A DNA stretch of 64,000 nucleotides. Source: Simmondsia chinensis. Lineage: Eukaryota; Streptophyta; Magnoliopsida; Caryophyllales; Simmondsiaceae. Where the stretch lies: contig JAGTTD010000002.1 of the NCBI GenBank assembly GCA_018398585.1, positions 36,386,186-36,450,185 of the forward strand. The letters are read 5' to 3'. A program made the translations under genes and the position numbers. The notes below the pieces were generated by a model, which was not told the origin of the DNA, did not search any database, and saw nothing but the letters and a program-made list of their open reading frames with translations. Positions 11,727 to 22,919 of the stretch are shown here, in pieces (position 1 is the stretch's first letter; each line of letters opens with the position of its first letter).

Positions 11727-12440
11727 TCAAGGGTACAAGGTTCCGGGTATTGTTTTCCTGAAGGGTCCCAACCTTTTCAGCCATGTCGTGTTCCCACTCC
11801 GGGTACCGTATAGCCTCATTAAAGCTAATGTGTGATCCGAGCTATATAGGTTTTCAAAGTTATTAGGTGTTTCACCTTTAAGCTTGTTACAATGACAGTC
11901 TTGCAAGTAGGAATGATTCTTGGAAATTCTAATAGACCTCTGTAGAGGTTCTTGAGCAACAGCATCACTTCTTTGTATGACAACATGCTCACCCTTTAAG
12001 TCTTCTACATGTTTTTGTGCCTCAACCACATCATTAACACTACCAAAATCAAAAGTCACTGGACCATGTAGAGGCCAGGCCTTTACACCGTTTATCGCAA
12101 CTATGAAGACCAAGTTCTCAATATTTGAGGAGTTATGTTGAAGACTTTCAAAAGAAGCATTTCTTCCTAAATTTTTCGTCCTGATAGTTCTCGCCAAGGA
12201 TCACCATAAAGCTTATGTTGAAGAAACGGAAAAATGTCCTCATGAAACGCAACATTTCTTGAAACAAAGAATGTTTTAGAGACAAGATCATACAACTTAT
12301 AACCTGTAAGGATATCCAGAAAAAAATAAGCAACCAGAAAAAGGGTTGAACATAGAGAAAGGAACAAGATTTGATGTATTTTAAAAGATGGCTATTTGTT
12401 AATGACTTCCATATAACATTGGAATCTTGCTTCATGATTA
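11727..12440 (-). pseudogene. Copia integrase-end remnant
   Basis: The minus-strand frame at 12,367-12,167 contains GYKLYDLVSKTFFVSRNVAF followed by HEDIFPF, the conserved block after the Copia integrase core. It is followed by RSIRISKNHSYLQDCHCN, the usual linker before RT. Upstream gag, protease and the integrase catalytic core are missing or unrecognisable. Confidence 0.65.
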
Positions 12441-12544
12441 ACAAACAAAGAAAAATAGAATCAAATCAAGAAACATAGAGAGTCGTGCAAATGATGTTGT
12501 ACTCTAATATCATGAAAGTTTTGACGAAAACCTCAAGTTGATGC

Positions 12545-13009
12545 TGATGCAACGCGTGAAATGGGATAATAGGGGTATGAGAAGGTTCAACGGCCTTCCT
12601 TTTAAATTTTATTAATCAGATAACAAAATTACAAAGAGGATTGATAGCTCCGTTTCTCACAAGCTGAGAAATGAGTACAATAAAAGTCTAAAATTTATTA
12701 ATGAAGAATGAACCAACCAAACCCAGCCTAATCTTCTCCTTCATATAGAGGAGATGAAAAAAGAAAGATTAAATATTTGAATTCAAACGTGTAAAAATAA
12801 GGAAAGAGATAATGCTAAATCGGAAATGAATCAAAGCTGCCAAAACCGTCCCTAAAATTAAGGCTGAAATCTCTGCCGCAATCAGGGTGGCAATCGCGAT
12901 AACCTGCCTTCCGTGTTGAAGAGCCCGTCCCACCAAGTATTCGTCCCGCCAAGCCTGCCATGCTCTTGTCCCGTTCGCCAAGCCTGTGATGTCTTCATGG
13001 GCTGCATCA
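12545..13009 (-). repeat. 3' LTR of Gypsy element 2
   Basis: This 465-bp LTR reads TGATGCA...TGCATCA on the plus strand. It is close to the copy at 17,215-17,678, with mostly transition differences. The purine tract lies just beyond 13,010 (CTAGGAGGA on the minus strand). Confidence 0.9.
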
Positions 13010-13029
13010 TCCTCCTAGGGTTGGAGAGA

Positions 13030-14178
13030 ATTCACCCTCGAATTCGCATAGGGATCCACACTGGCATTCTTGCCAAAATACGGGGTAAGGTGTTTGACGT
13101 TAAAGATGTCGGAAGTCTTCATACCTGGTGGAAGTTGGAGACGGTAGGCGTTGTTATTGACCTTCTCCAGAATCGGTAAGGGGCCAATCTTTTGCCGCCT
13201 TGAGCTTGTTATATTCCAAAGCCGGGAACCTTTCTCTAGTCAAGACTGCCCAAACCTTGTCACCAACTTGGAACTGTACCTCTCGTCGCTTCTTGTCATA
13301 GCCGACTTGTATTTGGCGGTGGTTTCTAATAACCAAGCCCGGGTCTGCTCATGAACATCCTATAGTGAGGAGATGAAGTCATCTGCCTTGCCATGTGGGC
13401 GGGTCAAATCAGATGCTGGTGTCAGGTTAATTGGTGCACGGGGAACAAAACCGTAGACGACATGAAATGGCGCGAAGACCGTACTTCTGCCCACTGAACT
13501 GCTATAGGCGAATTCGGCTTGAAGATGCTTCGTTGCCCACTTCTTGGCGTTTTTTGCTGCTAGGCACCGAAGGAGGTTATCCAACGAAAGTTGATGACCT
13601 CGATTTGTCCATCCATTTGGGGGTGATGGACTATGCTGAAGGCGAGGGATGTATGCCATCTTTGAAAAAGGGTCAATAACAACAAAAATGGAATCAACCC
13701 CGCCAATGGTTCTCAGTAAGCCTAACAAAAAATCCATGCTAACGTCTGTCCATGGCTGACTTGGTACTGGCAACGGCATATCAAGGCCAAGGTTTGTTAC
13801 CCCACCCTTAGAAATTTGACAAATATGACAACGCTTGACATACCTCTCAACTTCTTTGCGAATTGTTGGCCAGTAGTAGTTGGCATTAATGAGCTTGAAC
13901 GCCTTGTCTCTACCAACTTGCCCTGCATTGCGTTTCTCTTCTATGATTCTTTGTCGCCAACTTGAGTTCAGGATGCACAACTGATTCCCTACGAACAAGA
14001 ACCCTCCACGAATGGAGTACTTGAGAACTGATCCTGATTGTGCATCATGCCAAATGCTGTCAAAGGTTGGGTCATCATGGTACATCTTTGTCAACTGTTC
14101 AAACCCGGTAACTTCTGCTTTGCTTTGCCTCAAGACCAAGTTTCGCCTGCTGAGTGCATCTGCCACTTTGTTCGTCAC
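13030..14178 (-). pseudogene. Integrase of Gypsy element 2 (defective)
   Basis: On the minus strand the zinc-binding region reads AGQVGRDKAFKL, YYWPTIRKEVERYV and CHICQ. The two cysteines are kept but the expected histidines are lost. The catalytic core keeps the first Asp region (DVSMDFLLGL). The stretch with the second Asp is deleted, and the Glu block (HHPQMDGQIEVIN) lies in another frame. The C-terminal part follows at 13,336-13,030 (VGDKVWAVLTRERFPALEYN, then LPPGMKTSDIFNVKHLTPYF). No chromodomain was seen. It would have inserted element DNA; this copy cannot. Confidence 0.8.
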
Positions 14179-15286
14179 GCCAGATTTTTGCTTAATGACG
14201 AAGTGAAAAAGTTAAATGTAGCTGGCCCACTTGGCATGTCTATCTGAAAGGTTGTCCTGCTGTTAATGTATTTGAGGGCTGCATTACTGGAGTACATGAT
14301 GAATTCACAGTTGGCTAAATATGATATCCAATGCCGTAGTGCTCTCACTAAGGCGAAGAACTCCAAGTCATACATCGAGTTGTTTAACTTACTCCTGTTG
14401 AGCTACTCACTGAAATAGGCGATAGGCTTCCCGTCTTTACTGAGCACTGCGCCAGTCCCAATCTTTGAAGCATCCGTGTCCAGCTCAGATGTCTTCTGAA
14501 AGTCAAGAAGGGCTAACACTAGTGCCATGATTATCTTCTCCTTGATTCTGTTAAAGGTGGCTTCTCCTTCAGGCATCCAAATGAAGGATCCTCTCTTCAA
14601 GCAGTTAGCTATTGGCACCACAATTGAGTTGAAGCCAGGAACGAAGCACCTATAGAATGACGCCAACCCCTAGAAACTACGCGCCTCACCAATTTTCTTT
14701 GGTTGTGGCTAATCACGAATAGCTTACCGTCCTTGGATACGATGAATCCAAGAAAGGTCACCCTCTCCCTCATGAACTCACATTTCTTTAGTGTCGGGAA
14801 CAAATTCTGAGTCCTCAAAGTTTGAAGAACTTCCCTCAAATGACCAACGTGCTTAATACGATTGCGGCTATAGATCAAGAGGTCATCAAAGTAAACAACG
14901 ACGAACTTGCCAATAAACGGGCGTAATACCTGGTTTATAAATCTCAAGAATGTGCTTGGCGCATTGGACAATCCAAACAGCAAGACCAACCACTCATAAA
15001 GACCCTCCCTTGTTTTGAAAGTAGTCTTTCATTTATCCCCGGGTGAGATTCGGATTTGGGGATACCCGCTCTTGAGATTCAGCTTGGTGAACACCTCAGC
15101 GTATTGCAGTTGATCCAAGTCATCTAATCTTGGAATGGGGAAACGATAGCATACCGTTACTTTGTTTATTGCCCTGCTGTCAACGCACATCTTCCGGCTT
15201 CCATCTTTCTTGGGCGTTAGCAAGGTTGGAACGGCGCAAGGGCTCAAACTCTCTTCGATGAAACCTTTGGCAAGAAACTCCTCCAC
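14175..15286 (-). pseudogene. RT-RNase H of Gypsy element 2 (broken)
   Basis: Minus-strand frames give RT palm and finger motifs: [20 protein letters not shown], then [15 protein letters not shown], where the catalytic Asp of the usual LDLKSGY is Asn. LFGLSNAPSTFLRFINQ and an intact VVYFDDLLIYS follow (about 14,989-14,870). RNase H follows at 14,666-14,175 with DTDASKIG and YDLEFFALVRALRHW. Frameshifts separate the pieces. The D-to-N change alone would disable the polymerase. Confidence 0.82.
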
Positions 15287-15772
15287 CTAGCATCTCAGCT
15301 GTTCATGCTCAGTTGGGCTCATGCGGTAATGAGGCCTGTTTGGTAAAAACCAGATCAATACGATGCTGAACATCTCTTAAGGGTGGTAGTGTAGCTGGTA
15401 GCTCCTTCGGGAATACATCAACGTATTCCTCCAACAATGCCGTGACCTCACTCGGTAATTCTTTGGGAATGGCATTGCTTTCCTTCCCAATTAAGACGAA
15501 CACAACTGTGGTCTCACCAACCTCCCTGGCAAACATGGCACGGCCTTGAATATTGGGATGCTGAAGTTCGGAGACCTTTGGCTTCTCCTCCTTCTTTGGT
15601 AACAATATAGTCTTTGTACCCTCAAAGACGAAGTTGTAAGTGTTCTTCCATCCATCATGAATAGCACCCCTATCATACTACCAAGGGCATCCCAAAAGGA
15701 AATGGTAGGCATCCATGGCAACGATGTCACACCAAACTCCCTCCTTATACTTAGCCCCAATCGAGAAATTCA

Positions 15773-16546
15773 CTAACACCGCTTAGAAATCATCACCTGG
15801 TTCCCTTTCTTCAACCATGAGAGCTTGCAAGGATGGGGATGCGGCTGCGTGTTCAACCCCAACTTGGCTACTGCTTCCTCTAAGATCACATTCTCGCAGC
15901 TCTCAGAATCAATAACTAGGCGGCAAACCCTACCGCCAATTGTGCATGTTGTTTGTAAGATGTTGTTTCTCAGCCAACTATCTCCCTGTTCTTCCCTAGG
16001 CACGAAGCAGACACAACTTACGACTAGCAAACACCCCTCATCATCTTCCACAGTATCTTCCTCCTGATTCGACAATTCTTCTTGACCATCCTCATCAATG
16101 GTCTCATCTTCCTCTTCCCTTGGCTCATCAATAAAAAGAGCCTTACCAGGTCTGTCACCTTTCGTGCAGTTGGCGGCACAGTGACCCACTTCTCCACCCT
16201 TAAAGCAAAGTATTCTTGACGAACCTCCCACTTCTTGACGCAGCTTCTTCCCAGTGTTGGCGGGTGGTGGTCTATTCGGTGCGTTTTGGGTTAGCGGTGC
16301 TCGGTTCAGATCTCTCCCGCCAGCTTGTGCGTTCCAGTTCCTGCCAACTTGGCGGCACCTTTGCTGCCGTTCAACATTCACGACTTTCTGGGCTGCTTTA
16401 GAAACGATGAAAATGTCAAACATGTTGAGCACATCTTGGATAGACTCTCTCAGACCGCCAATATAATGACCCGCCAGTTGCTCTCCTGATTCAACTAAGT
16501 CATTTTTGGCGACTAGGGAATTAAACTCTGCGGTATATTCCTCCAT
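15773..16546 (-). pseudogene. Gag-protease of Gypsy element 2
   Basis: A 257-codon open frame covers the end of the gag domain (EEYTAEFNSLVAKNDLVES, GGLRESIQDVLNMFD), a zinc knuckle and a protease-like region. In the knuckle, CFKGGEVGHCAANC has Gly in place of the second Cys, so metal binding should be lost. The protease site reads RLVIDSESCENV with Glu in place of the usual Gly after Asp-Ser. The earlier gag part lies in broken frames up to about 17,190. Confidence 0.75.
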
Positions 16547-17200
16547 GGACCTTGAGCGTTGGCGTAACCCCTACAAGCGTTGGTACATCATTTGGACATG
16601 ATTATGAGGCAAGAAAACGCCTCTTAGGTGCTTCTTCATCTTCTCCCAAGACTCAACCTTTGACTTCCTTGCCGTAATCGGGTCTGCTTCAACTGGTGCC
16701 ACTAGGCGGCTGCCCTACCCCGAAGGCTAGTAGCAGCTAGCGGTGCCTGCTTCTTCTCCGGTACCTCACCAAACTCAAGGACCTCTTTGACGGCAACAAG
16801 CCAATCTTGGGACTCCTCTGGACGTCCTCCTCCACTAAACCCCGGAATCTCAATCCGAAGGCTGGATTCTCACCTCTGATCAACATGGTCGTTGAAGTCA
16901 CCAACATTGCATAGTTGGCGTCTCAAACTTGGCTCTGGTAACTCTTCATCTTGAAATTGGTTCGGGAATCGTTTGTCCAAGTCTTCACCTGTAGTGCCCG
17001 GTGAAAAGGGGATTAGGGCCGAACTCCTGGTGGGAGATCGGGATTTGCCCCAAGTTGAATCAAGCAGCGCTCGATTCGCCGGAATTTCTCCTCCAATTCC
17101 TCTACTCTCCTTTCGGTCTGCTGTTGGCATTCGCGGTCATACACGTCTTCAACGACGGCATTTCTCTAACGTCTCAGGGCCATCTCAGAAAACGTTATAA

Positions 17201-17212
17201 GCTCTGATACCA
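17201..17212 (-). other. Primer-binding site (tRNA-iMet) of element 2
   Basis: GCTCTGATACCA is the exact reverse complement of the plant iMet primer site TGGTATCAGAGC. It lies two bases inside the 5' LTR. Confidence 0.92.
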
Positions 17213-17214
17213 AC

Positions 17215-17678
17215 TGATGTAGCGAGTGAAATGGGATAATGGGGTTATGGGAAAGTTCAACGGCCTTCCCTTTGAATTTTATTAATCAAATAACAAAATT
17301 ACAAAGAGGATTGATAGCTCGGTTTCTCACAAGCCGGGAAATGAGTACAATAAAAGTCTGAAATTTTTAATGAAGAATTAACCAACCAAACCTAGCCTAA
17401 TCTTCTCCTTTATATAGAGGAGATGAAAAAAGAAAGATTCAAAATTTGAATTCAAACGTGTAAAAATAAGAAAAGAGATAATGCTAAATCGAAAATGAAT
17501 CAAAGCTGCCAAAATCGTCCCTAGAATTAAGGTTGAAATCTCGGCCGCAATCAGGGTGGCAATCTCGGTAATCTGGCCTCTGTTTTGAAGAGCCCGTCCT
17601 GCCAAGCATCCATCCTGCCAAGCCTGTCATGCTCTCGTCCTGTTCGCCAAGCCTGTGATGTCTTCACGGGCTACATCA
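17215..17678 (-). repeat. 5' LTR of Gypsy element 2
   Basis: This 464-bp LTR reads TGATGTA...TACATCA on the plus strand. The two end changes are complementary transitions. It adjoins the duplicated target AATGC. Confidence 0.9.
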
Positions 17679-17683
17679 AATGC

Positions 17684-18038
17684 AGCCCATACATGTTAAT
17701 TATAGGAGGTATAGGCGGGTTGGCGGGTATGACTTTGCGAGTAGGAAAACGCAGCTGAAGAGAAATCTAAATCTAGTAGGATTAGTATTTAATTATTTTG
17801 TATTTATCTCTTAGTCTTTTATTTTTAGTCAAATAGCTCATCTATTTAAGGAAGAGGAAATCTATGGTTTCGTCATTCAATTTTCCGATCTTCATAATTA
17901 TTTTCTAAAATTCTCTCTCTTTTTCGGGTGTGAGAGTTTGAGTACTTTTTCCCCTTGTTTTATTAATTTCGTAATAAAATTTAAAGAAAGGCTATTGAAC
18001 CTTTTCGTTCCCCAAATTTCCATCTACGCATTGCATTA
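17684..18038 (+). repeat. 5' LTR of Gypsy element 3 (main part)
   Basis: This is the remaining 355 bp of the 5' LTR, whose first six bases are at 12,539-12,544. It matches 21,197-21,551 and ends TGCATTA. A decayed primer site (TGGAATAAGAGCT) follows at 18,041. Confidence 0.85.
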
Positions 18039-18369
18039 GTTGGAATAAGAGCTCAGAACGACTTCTGAGAAGTCCCATGGGCGACAAAGATACACCGGAG
18101 TTGGAGACATATATGATCAGGACTTTTAACAGCAGACCAAGAGGAGATTCGAAGATGTGGAATAGAGATTCTGGCATATCAAGTGGTGCTTGATACGATT
18201 GGGCGCATATCCCGATCAAGCAACCATGGAGTTACCTCAAAACCCACCGGTAGGGGGCACAGATGATGAGAAGGATGAAAGCTTCCACAATCTATTTTTG
18301 GAAGTGGAGTTACAAGATCGGTATATAAGGAGGATTCGGACCAACACCGAGAGCAATGAATGTGGAAGA

Positions 18370-19660
18370 TCGAAGGTGGGAATCCGACCTTTGAATCGAA
18401 ATATCGGAGTTCAATTGTGGTGGACGCCTAGAGGATTTTTGGGATTAGTTAATTGGGGTGGACGAGGTCCTTGAATTCAGGGAGGTTCCCGAACAAAAGT
18501 AGGCACTTTTGGTGGCTAGCCGGTTGAGGGGAAGAGCTGCCGCCCTGCTAGCGACAACTAAAACATACCCGGCTTTGGCAGGGTAAGACGAAGATTGAGT
18601 CTTGGGAAAAGATGAAGAAGAATATAAGAGGCGCATTCCTGCCTCATAATTTATTCAACATGATGTACCAGCATTTGCAAGGTTTGCGTCAGGGCTCTAA
18701 GTCCGTAGAGGAGTACACGGCAAAGTTCTACTCATTGGTCTCTAAGAATGATTTTGCGGAGACGGAGGAGCAATTGGAGGATCACTATGTTGGCGGATTG
18801 AAGGAGTCCATGCTGGAGGTGTTGAATAGGTTTGACTTCTTTTCCGTCTCAGAGGCAAGCCAAAGAGCCATGAATGTTGAGAAGTAACAAAGGTGTTACC
18901 AAGTTGGCGGGGCCTGAGGAATACAGACTAGTGCCCATGACCAAGTACGAGCACCGTCAAACCAAGGCGTACAAATCAAGCTAGTAGTCGCCAATATCGG
19001 TAAGCCTATAGCTCCGGACTTGGCAAGTGCTTCAAGAACCCAATGCTTCAAATGTGAAGAAGTGGGACACTGTGCTGCTGAGTGTCGGAAGAGTGACAGA
19101 CCGGGCAAGGATCTATACATCATGAAGCTCCACAAAGAGGATGGCAGGGTAATTGAAGAGGATGTCCAAACTGAGTTGGCGCCATTGGAGGAAGACGCCG
19201 TTGTGGGTGATGAGGGTCGCCTACTTGTGATTAGGCACGCTTGCTTTGCGGCAAGAGAAGAAGTCAGAGGTGGGTGGTTGAGGAAAAACATCTTCTAGAC
19301 CACCTGCATCACTGGCGATACGGTATGCCGCATGGCGATCGACTCAAAAAGTTGTAAGAACGTGATTTTCGAGGAGGTTGTTGCTAAGCTGGGTTGAAGT
19401 AGAGGTGCATCCAAGTCCATACAAGCTATCATGGCTCAAAAAGGGAAACTAGGTAACCATGTCTAAACAATGCTTGGTTAGTTTCTCAATTGGGTCGAAG
19501 TATAAAGATGGGGTTTGGTGTGACGCGGTAACCATGGACGTGTGCCATTTGTTGTTGGGACGACCATGGCAATACAATGGGGGAGCCATACATGATGGGA
19601 GGAAAAACACTTATAGCTTCATATTCTTGGGGACAAAGATTATCTTGTTGCCTAAGAACG
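18370..19660 (+). pseudogene. Gag-protease of Gypsy element 3
   Basis: Broken plus-strand frames encode a retrotransposon gag domain (18,612-18,887, RGAFLPHNLFNMMYQHLQGL and SVEEYTAKFYSLVSKNDFAE). An intact zinc knuckle CFKCEEVGHCAAEC follows (about 19,042-19,085). The protease-like site reads RMAIDSKSCKNV, with Lys where Gly is usual. The following region has MDVCHLLLGRPWQY (about 19,530-19,575). Stops such as TAA after VEK and TAG before TTCTGC-type positions mark decay. Confidence 0.75.
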
Positions 19661-19729
19661 ATGAGGCACCGAGGGCGTTGACAGCTCAACACCCGACCTT
19701 GTAGGGCAGAGCTATGTTCGTCAAAGAGG

Positions 19730-21153
19730 TTGGAACCAAGATTTTTTTTATGTTGATTGGTAAGGACAATAGTGCGAATCCAGGGGAGTTATCGAGCAAG
19801 GTTGCAGAATTGTTGAGGGAGTTCGCGGATGTCTTTCTGGGGGTGTTACCTTAAACGCTGCCGCCATTAAGAGACATTTAGCAACGCATTGATATGATGA
19901 GGGGAGCTACTTTGCTGAATAAGCCTCATTACGGTATGAGTCTTTCTGAGCATGAGGAGTTAAGACGCCAAGTGGAGGAGTTACTCGCCAAGGGGTTTAT
20001 CCAGGAGAGCTTGAGTGGTTGTGCGGTACCGACTCTATTGACGCTAAAGAAAGATGGTAGTTAGCGGATGTGCGTGGACAGTAAAGCCATCAACAAGATC
20101 ACGGCCCGCTACCAATTCCCTATTCCGAAATTGGATGACCTACTCGATCAACTGCAAAACGTGAAGGTGTTCACCATGCTTAACTTGAAGAGCAGGTATC
20201 ATCAAATTTGCATCACCCCAGGTGATGAGTAGAAGACCGCCTTCAAGACGCAGGAAGGATTGTACGAGTGGCATGTCAGGCCATTCAGGTTGTCCAACGC
20301 GCCAAGTACCTTCTTGCAGTTTATGAACCCGGTACTTTGCTCGTTTATTGGAAGGTTCGTCGTTGTCTACTTTGAAGATATCTTGATCTATGGTCAGAAC
20401 CGGGCAGAGGACTTGGCACATCTCATGGACATGTTTGACACTTTACGAAAGCAATACCTCTTCGCCGCATTGAAGAAATGCGAGTTTATGAGGGACCAAG
20501 TAACCTTCCTTGGGTTTGTCGTGTCCAAGGACGGTATTTTAGCTGACAAAGGAAAGATTGAGGCGATTCGCAGTTAGCCACAGCCGAAGTCCATTAGCAA
20601 AGTGCGAAGCTTTCACAGGTTGGCGTCTTTCTATAGGTGATTCGTACCTAACTTTAGCTCGGTGATGGAGCCAATCACGGACGGTATGAAAGGTAGTTCC
20701 TTTGCTTGGACTCTAGAGGCAGCTAATGCCTATGAAGAAATCAAGAGGAGCCTGACCGCAGCACCAGTATTGGCCTTGCCGGATTTCCAGAAGATATTCA
20801 AGCTCGACACGGATGCCTCCAAAATTGGCATTGGTGTAGTGTTCGGCCAAGAGGAGAGACCAATTGGATACTTCAGTGAGAAGCTTGATGGAAGCAAGTT
20901 GAACTACTCTACTTACGACATAGAGTTCTATGCGGTGGTTAGGGCGTTGAGGCACTGGAAGTCTTACCTCGCCAACAGGGAGTTCGTGTTGTACTCTGAC
21001 AACATGGCCTTAAAGTACATTAAAGGCCAAGACAAGCTATTAGATCGGCATGCCAAGCGGTTGAGCTACCTTCAGCTTTACCACTTCGTAATCAAGCACA
21101 AGTCAAACACTTTGTTCCTTACTTTGGCAATGACGATCCCGCTGACCTCTTAG
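19730..21153 (+). pseudogene. RT-RNase H of Gypsy element 3
   Basis: RT motifs are present in order: [31 protein letters not shown], and [15 protein letters not shown] with Asn at the catalytic Asp. FRLSNAPSTFLQFMNPVL and VVVYFEDILIYG follow; the YxDD box has become FED. RNase H (20,662-21,153) keeps its acidic residues in FKLDTDASKIGIG, YDIEFYAVVRALRHW and LYSDNMALKYI. Several Trp codons have become TAG (for example at 20,061 and 20,230), a G-to-A pattern. The frame ends just after RNase H; no integrase follows. Confidence 0.82.
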
Positions 21154-21190
21154 TGAATTCGAGGGCAAATTTTCTCCAACCTAGGGAGGA

Positions 21191-21551
21191 TGATGCAGCC
21201 CATACCTCTTAATAATAGGCGGTATAGGCGGGGTTGGCGGCTATGACTTGGCGAGTAGGAAAATGCAGCTGATGGGAAATCTAAATCTAGTAGGATTAAT
21301 ATTTAATTATTATTTATTTATCTCTTAGTCATTTGTTTTTAGTCAAATAGCTCATCTATTTAAGGAAGAGAAAATCTAGGGTTTCGTCATTCAATTTTCA
21401 GATTTTCATAATTATTTTCTAGAGTTTTATCTCTTTTTCGAGTGTGAGAATTTGAGTGCTTTTCTCCTTGTTTTATTATTTTCGTAATAAAAGTTAAGAA
21501 AAGGCTGTTGAATCTTCCCGTTCCCCAAATTTTCATCTACGCACCGCATGA
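21191..21551 (+). repeat. 3' LTR of Gypsy element 3
   Basis: This 361-bp LTR begins TGATGCAGCCCAT after the purine tract CTAGGGAGGA and ends CGCATGA. Its length equals the rejoined 5' LTR. Confidence 0.87.
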
Positions 21552-21700
21552 CAATTGCCTTCATATGAACAAGGTAGAGAAGTAGTTATTAGCCTAAATA
21601 TAGATTGGTCTATGTATTTGTGAAAATGAGAAGAGAGAGAGAAACTATGTAGAACTAGATCCCAACTTGCTAAATAGAACAAATGTATCACGACTATTAG
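21552..21700 (-). mobile_element. Copia 5' LTR, right continuation
   Basis: CAATTGCCTTCATATGAACAAGG continues the LTR that broke off at 12,538. The intact copy at 9,799-9,825 reads CAACTACCTTCCATGAACAAGG. Past about 21,650 the match fades, so the outer edge is uncertain. Confidence 0.6.
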
Positions 21701-21925
21701 TTCTTACCATTGCTGGTTATGGATAAATTTGGAGATTAGGGATGTAGATAAGCTTGGCTGAGTCCAAGGCTTGTAAAGCTCTTTGCTTGACTCGCCAGTA
21801 TTTTGTGTGACTCAAATTGGACATGAAATTTCTCAAGGATTTTTGAGACTTTAAGGTTAAGCTCAACTTATTATGAGGTATAGTTAGAATCGCAGTGGTT
21901 GAGCATCAACTCGGTAGAGCATGCG

Positions 21926-22587
21926 TAGGAATGGTAATTGCACCCGAATTCATCGGATATTCATCCAACTCGATCCATTTATGATGGATTTGGATGTAAA
22001 AAATGGGTTTTAAATGGATTTGAATTTGGACGTTGATAAATGAATTTTGGGTCGGGTTGGATTTGGATGACATCAAACCCAACTTAAACCCGACCTGATA
22101 TTATGTTTAGTTTAGCAAGAATTTTAAAATTACTAAATCTTTAGGTCTCTAACATGTGAAACCATATTCCAACATCTTTTTTTATTGTGCCAACATTTTT
22201 AAATTTATTTTGGCACTATAATATCTTTTATAGAACCATGATTTAACAATTTATGTATAAGGATTACTTGTTAAAAGATATTTGAATGATTATCTTATAT
22301 TATATTTATACATATTAAATAAAATAAGGAAAAAGATATAACAATTTGTCTAAATATTAGTTTTTGAGATATTAGTATTACATTATCCTTGTTAATATAT
22401 CAATATTAGATTGTAATATTATAATTTAAATAGGTTATGGATTTGAGTTGGATATCCGTTTCACCGATTGGATTTGGATTTAGATTGAATTTTTATGAAA
22501 TAAATGGGTTTTTTTGGATTTGGGTTAGGTCGAATTTTTTCTGGGCTGGATCTGGATAAAGGCAAACCCGACCCACTGCCATCCCTA
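21926..22587. mobile_element. hAT-like MITE
   Basis: The TIRs are TAGGAATGGTAATTGCACCCG and, on the other strand, TAGGGATGGCAGTGGGTCGGG. Flanks AGCATGCG (21,918-21,925) and GGCATGCG (22,588-22,595) form an 8-bp target duplication with one mismatch, as expected for hAT. The interior is AT-rich and non-coding. Confidence 0.8.
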
Positions 22588-22919
22588 GGCATGCGCCATT
22601 TGTGTTTGTCTAGCCTTGAGCTGCGCACATTTAGTCAAATCGCTACTTATTTAGGTTGATTTAAACTTGAGTTAGGTTTGCTAAAGCTAAGCTCTACTCA
22701 TGAGGCTCGAACCTAGCCCGTTCCGGCATATTAAAATCATAATTCAGTCAGGGATTAGCTTAGAAGATAATATAGTTTAAGAACAATTTACTTTCATTCT
22801 TATTTTTGTTTTGTAATGTGTTGTGATGATCTGCACCACCAAGCGCTGCTCCATGTTTATAGTAGAAAATCGCCAACATAAATAATATACGAAAAATCGT
22901 AATATAAGGTGGGCTTAGT

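Larger units (their letters stand above)
9780..12538 (-). mobile_element. Copia-type LTR retrotransposon remnant (left part)
   Basis: The repeat TGAAAGTTTTGAYGAAAACCTCAA occurs at 9,780 and again at 12,513, marking the 3' and 5' LTR edges of a minus-strand element. Next to the second, 12,496-12,512 reads as a decayed tRNA-iMet primer site (TGATATTAGAG). The 5' LTR is interrupted at 12,538 by Gypsy element 3 and resumes at 21,552. Between the LTRs are Copia integrase-end, RT and RNase H pieces in Copia order (integrase before RT). All frames are broken. Confidence 0.75.
12545..17678 (-). mobile_element. Gypsy-type LTR element 2, gag-pol with integrase
   Basis: This minus-strand LTR retrotransposon of 5,134 bp has LTRs of 464 and 465 bp and an exact tRNA-iMet primer site (17,201-17,212, reverse of TGGTATCAGAGC). 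It carries gag, protease, RT, RNase H and integrase in Gypsy order. It sits inside the TGATGC start of element 3, with target duplications GATGC (12,540-12,544) and AATGC (17,679-17,683). Stops, frameshifts and lost catalytic residues make it non-functional, but it is the only family member here with integrase sequence. Confidence 0.9.
12539..21551 (+). mobile_element. Gypsy-type LTR element 3, no integrase (split by element 2)
   Basis: The element starts with TGATGC at 12,539-12,544, is interrupted by element 2, and resumes at 17,684. The rejoined 5' LTR (6 + 355 bp) and the 3' LTR (21,191-21,551) are both 361 bp, which supports this reading. Flanks CAAGT (12,534-12,538) and CAATT (21,552-21,556) are a near-perfect target duplication. 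Without the insert it is about 3.9 kb. It encodes gag, protease, RT and RNase H, then runs straight into the purine tract CTAGGGAGGA. Integrase is absent. Confidence 0.85.
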
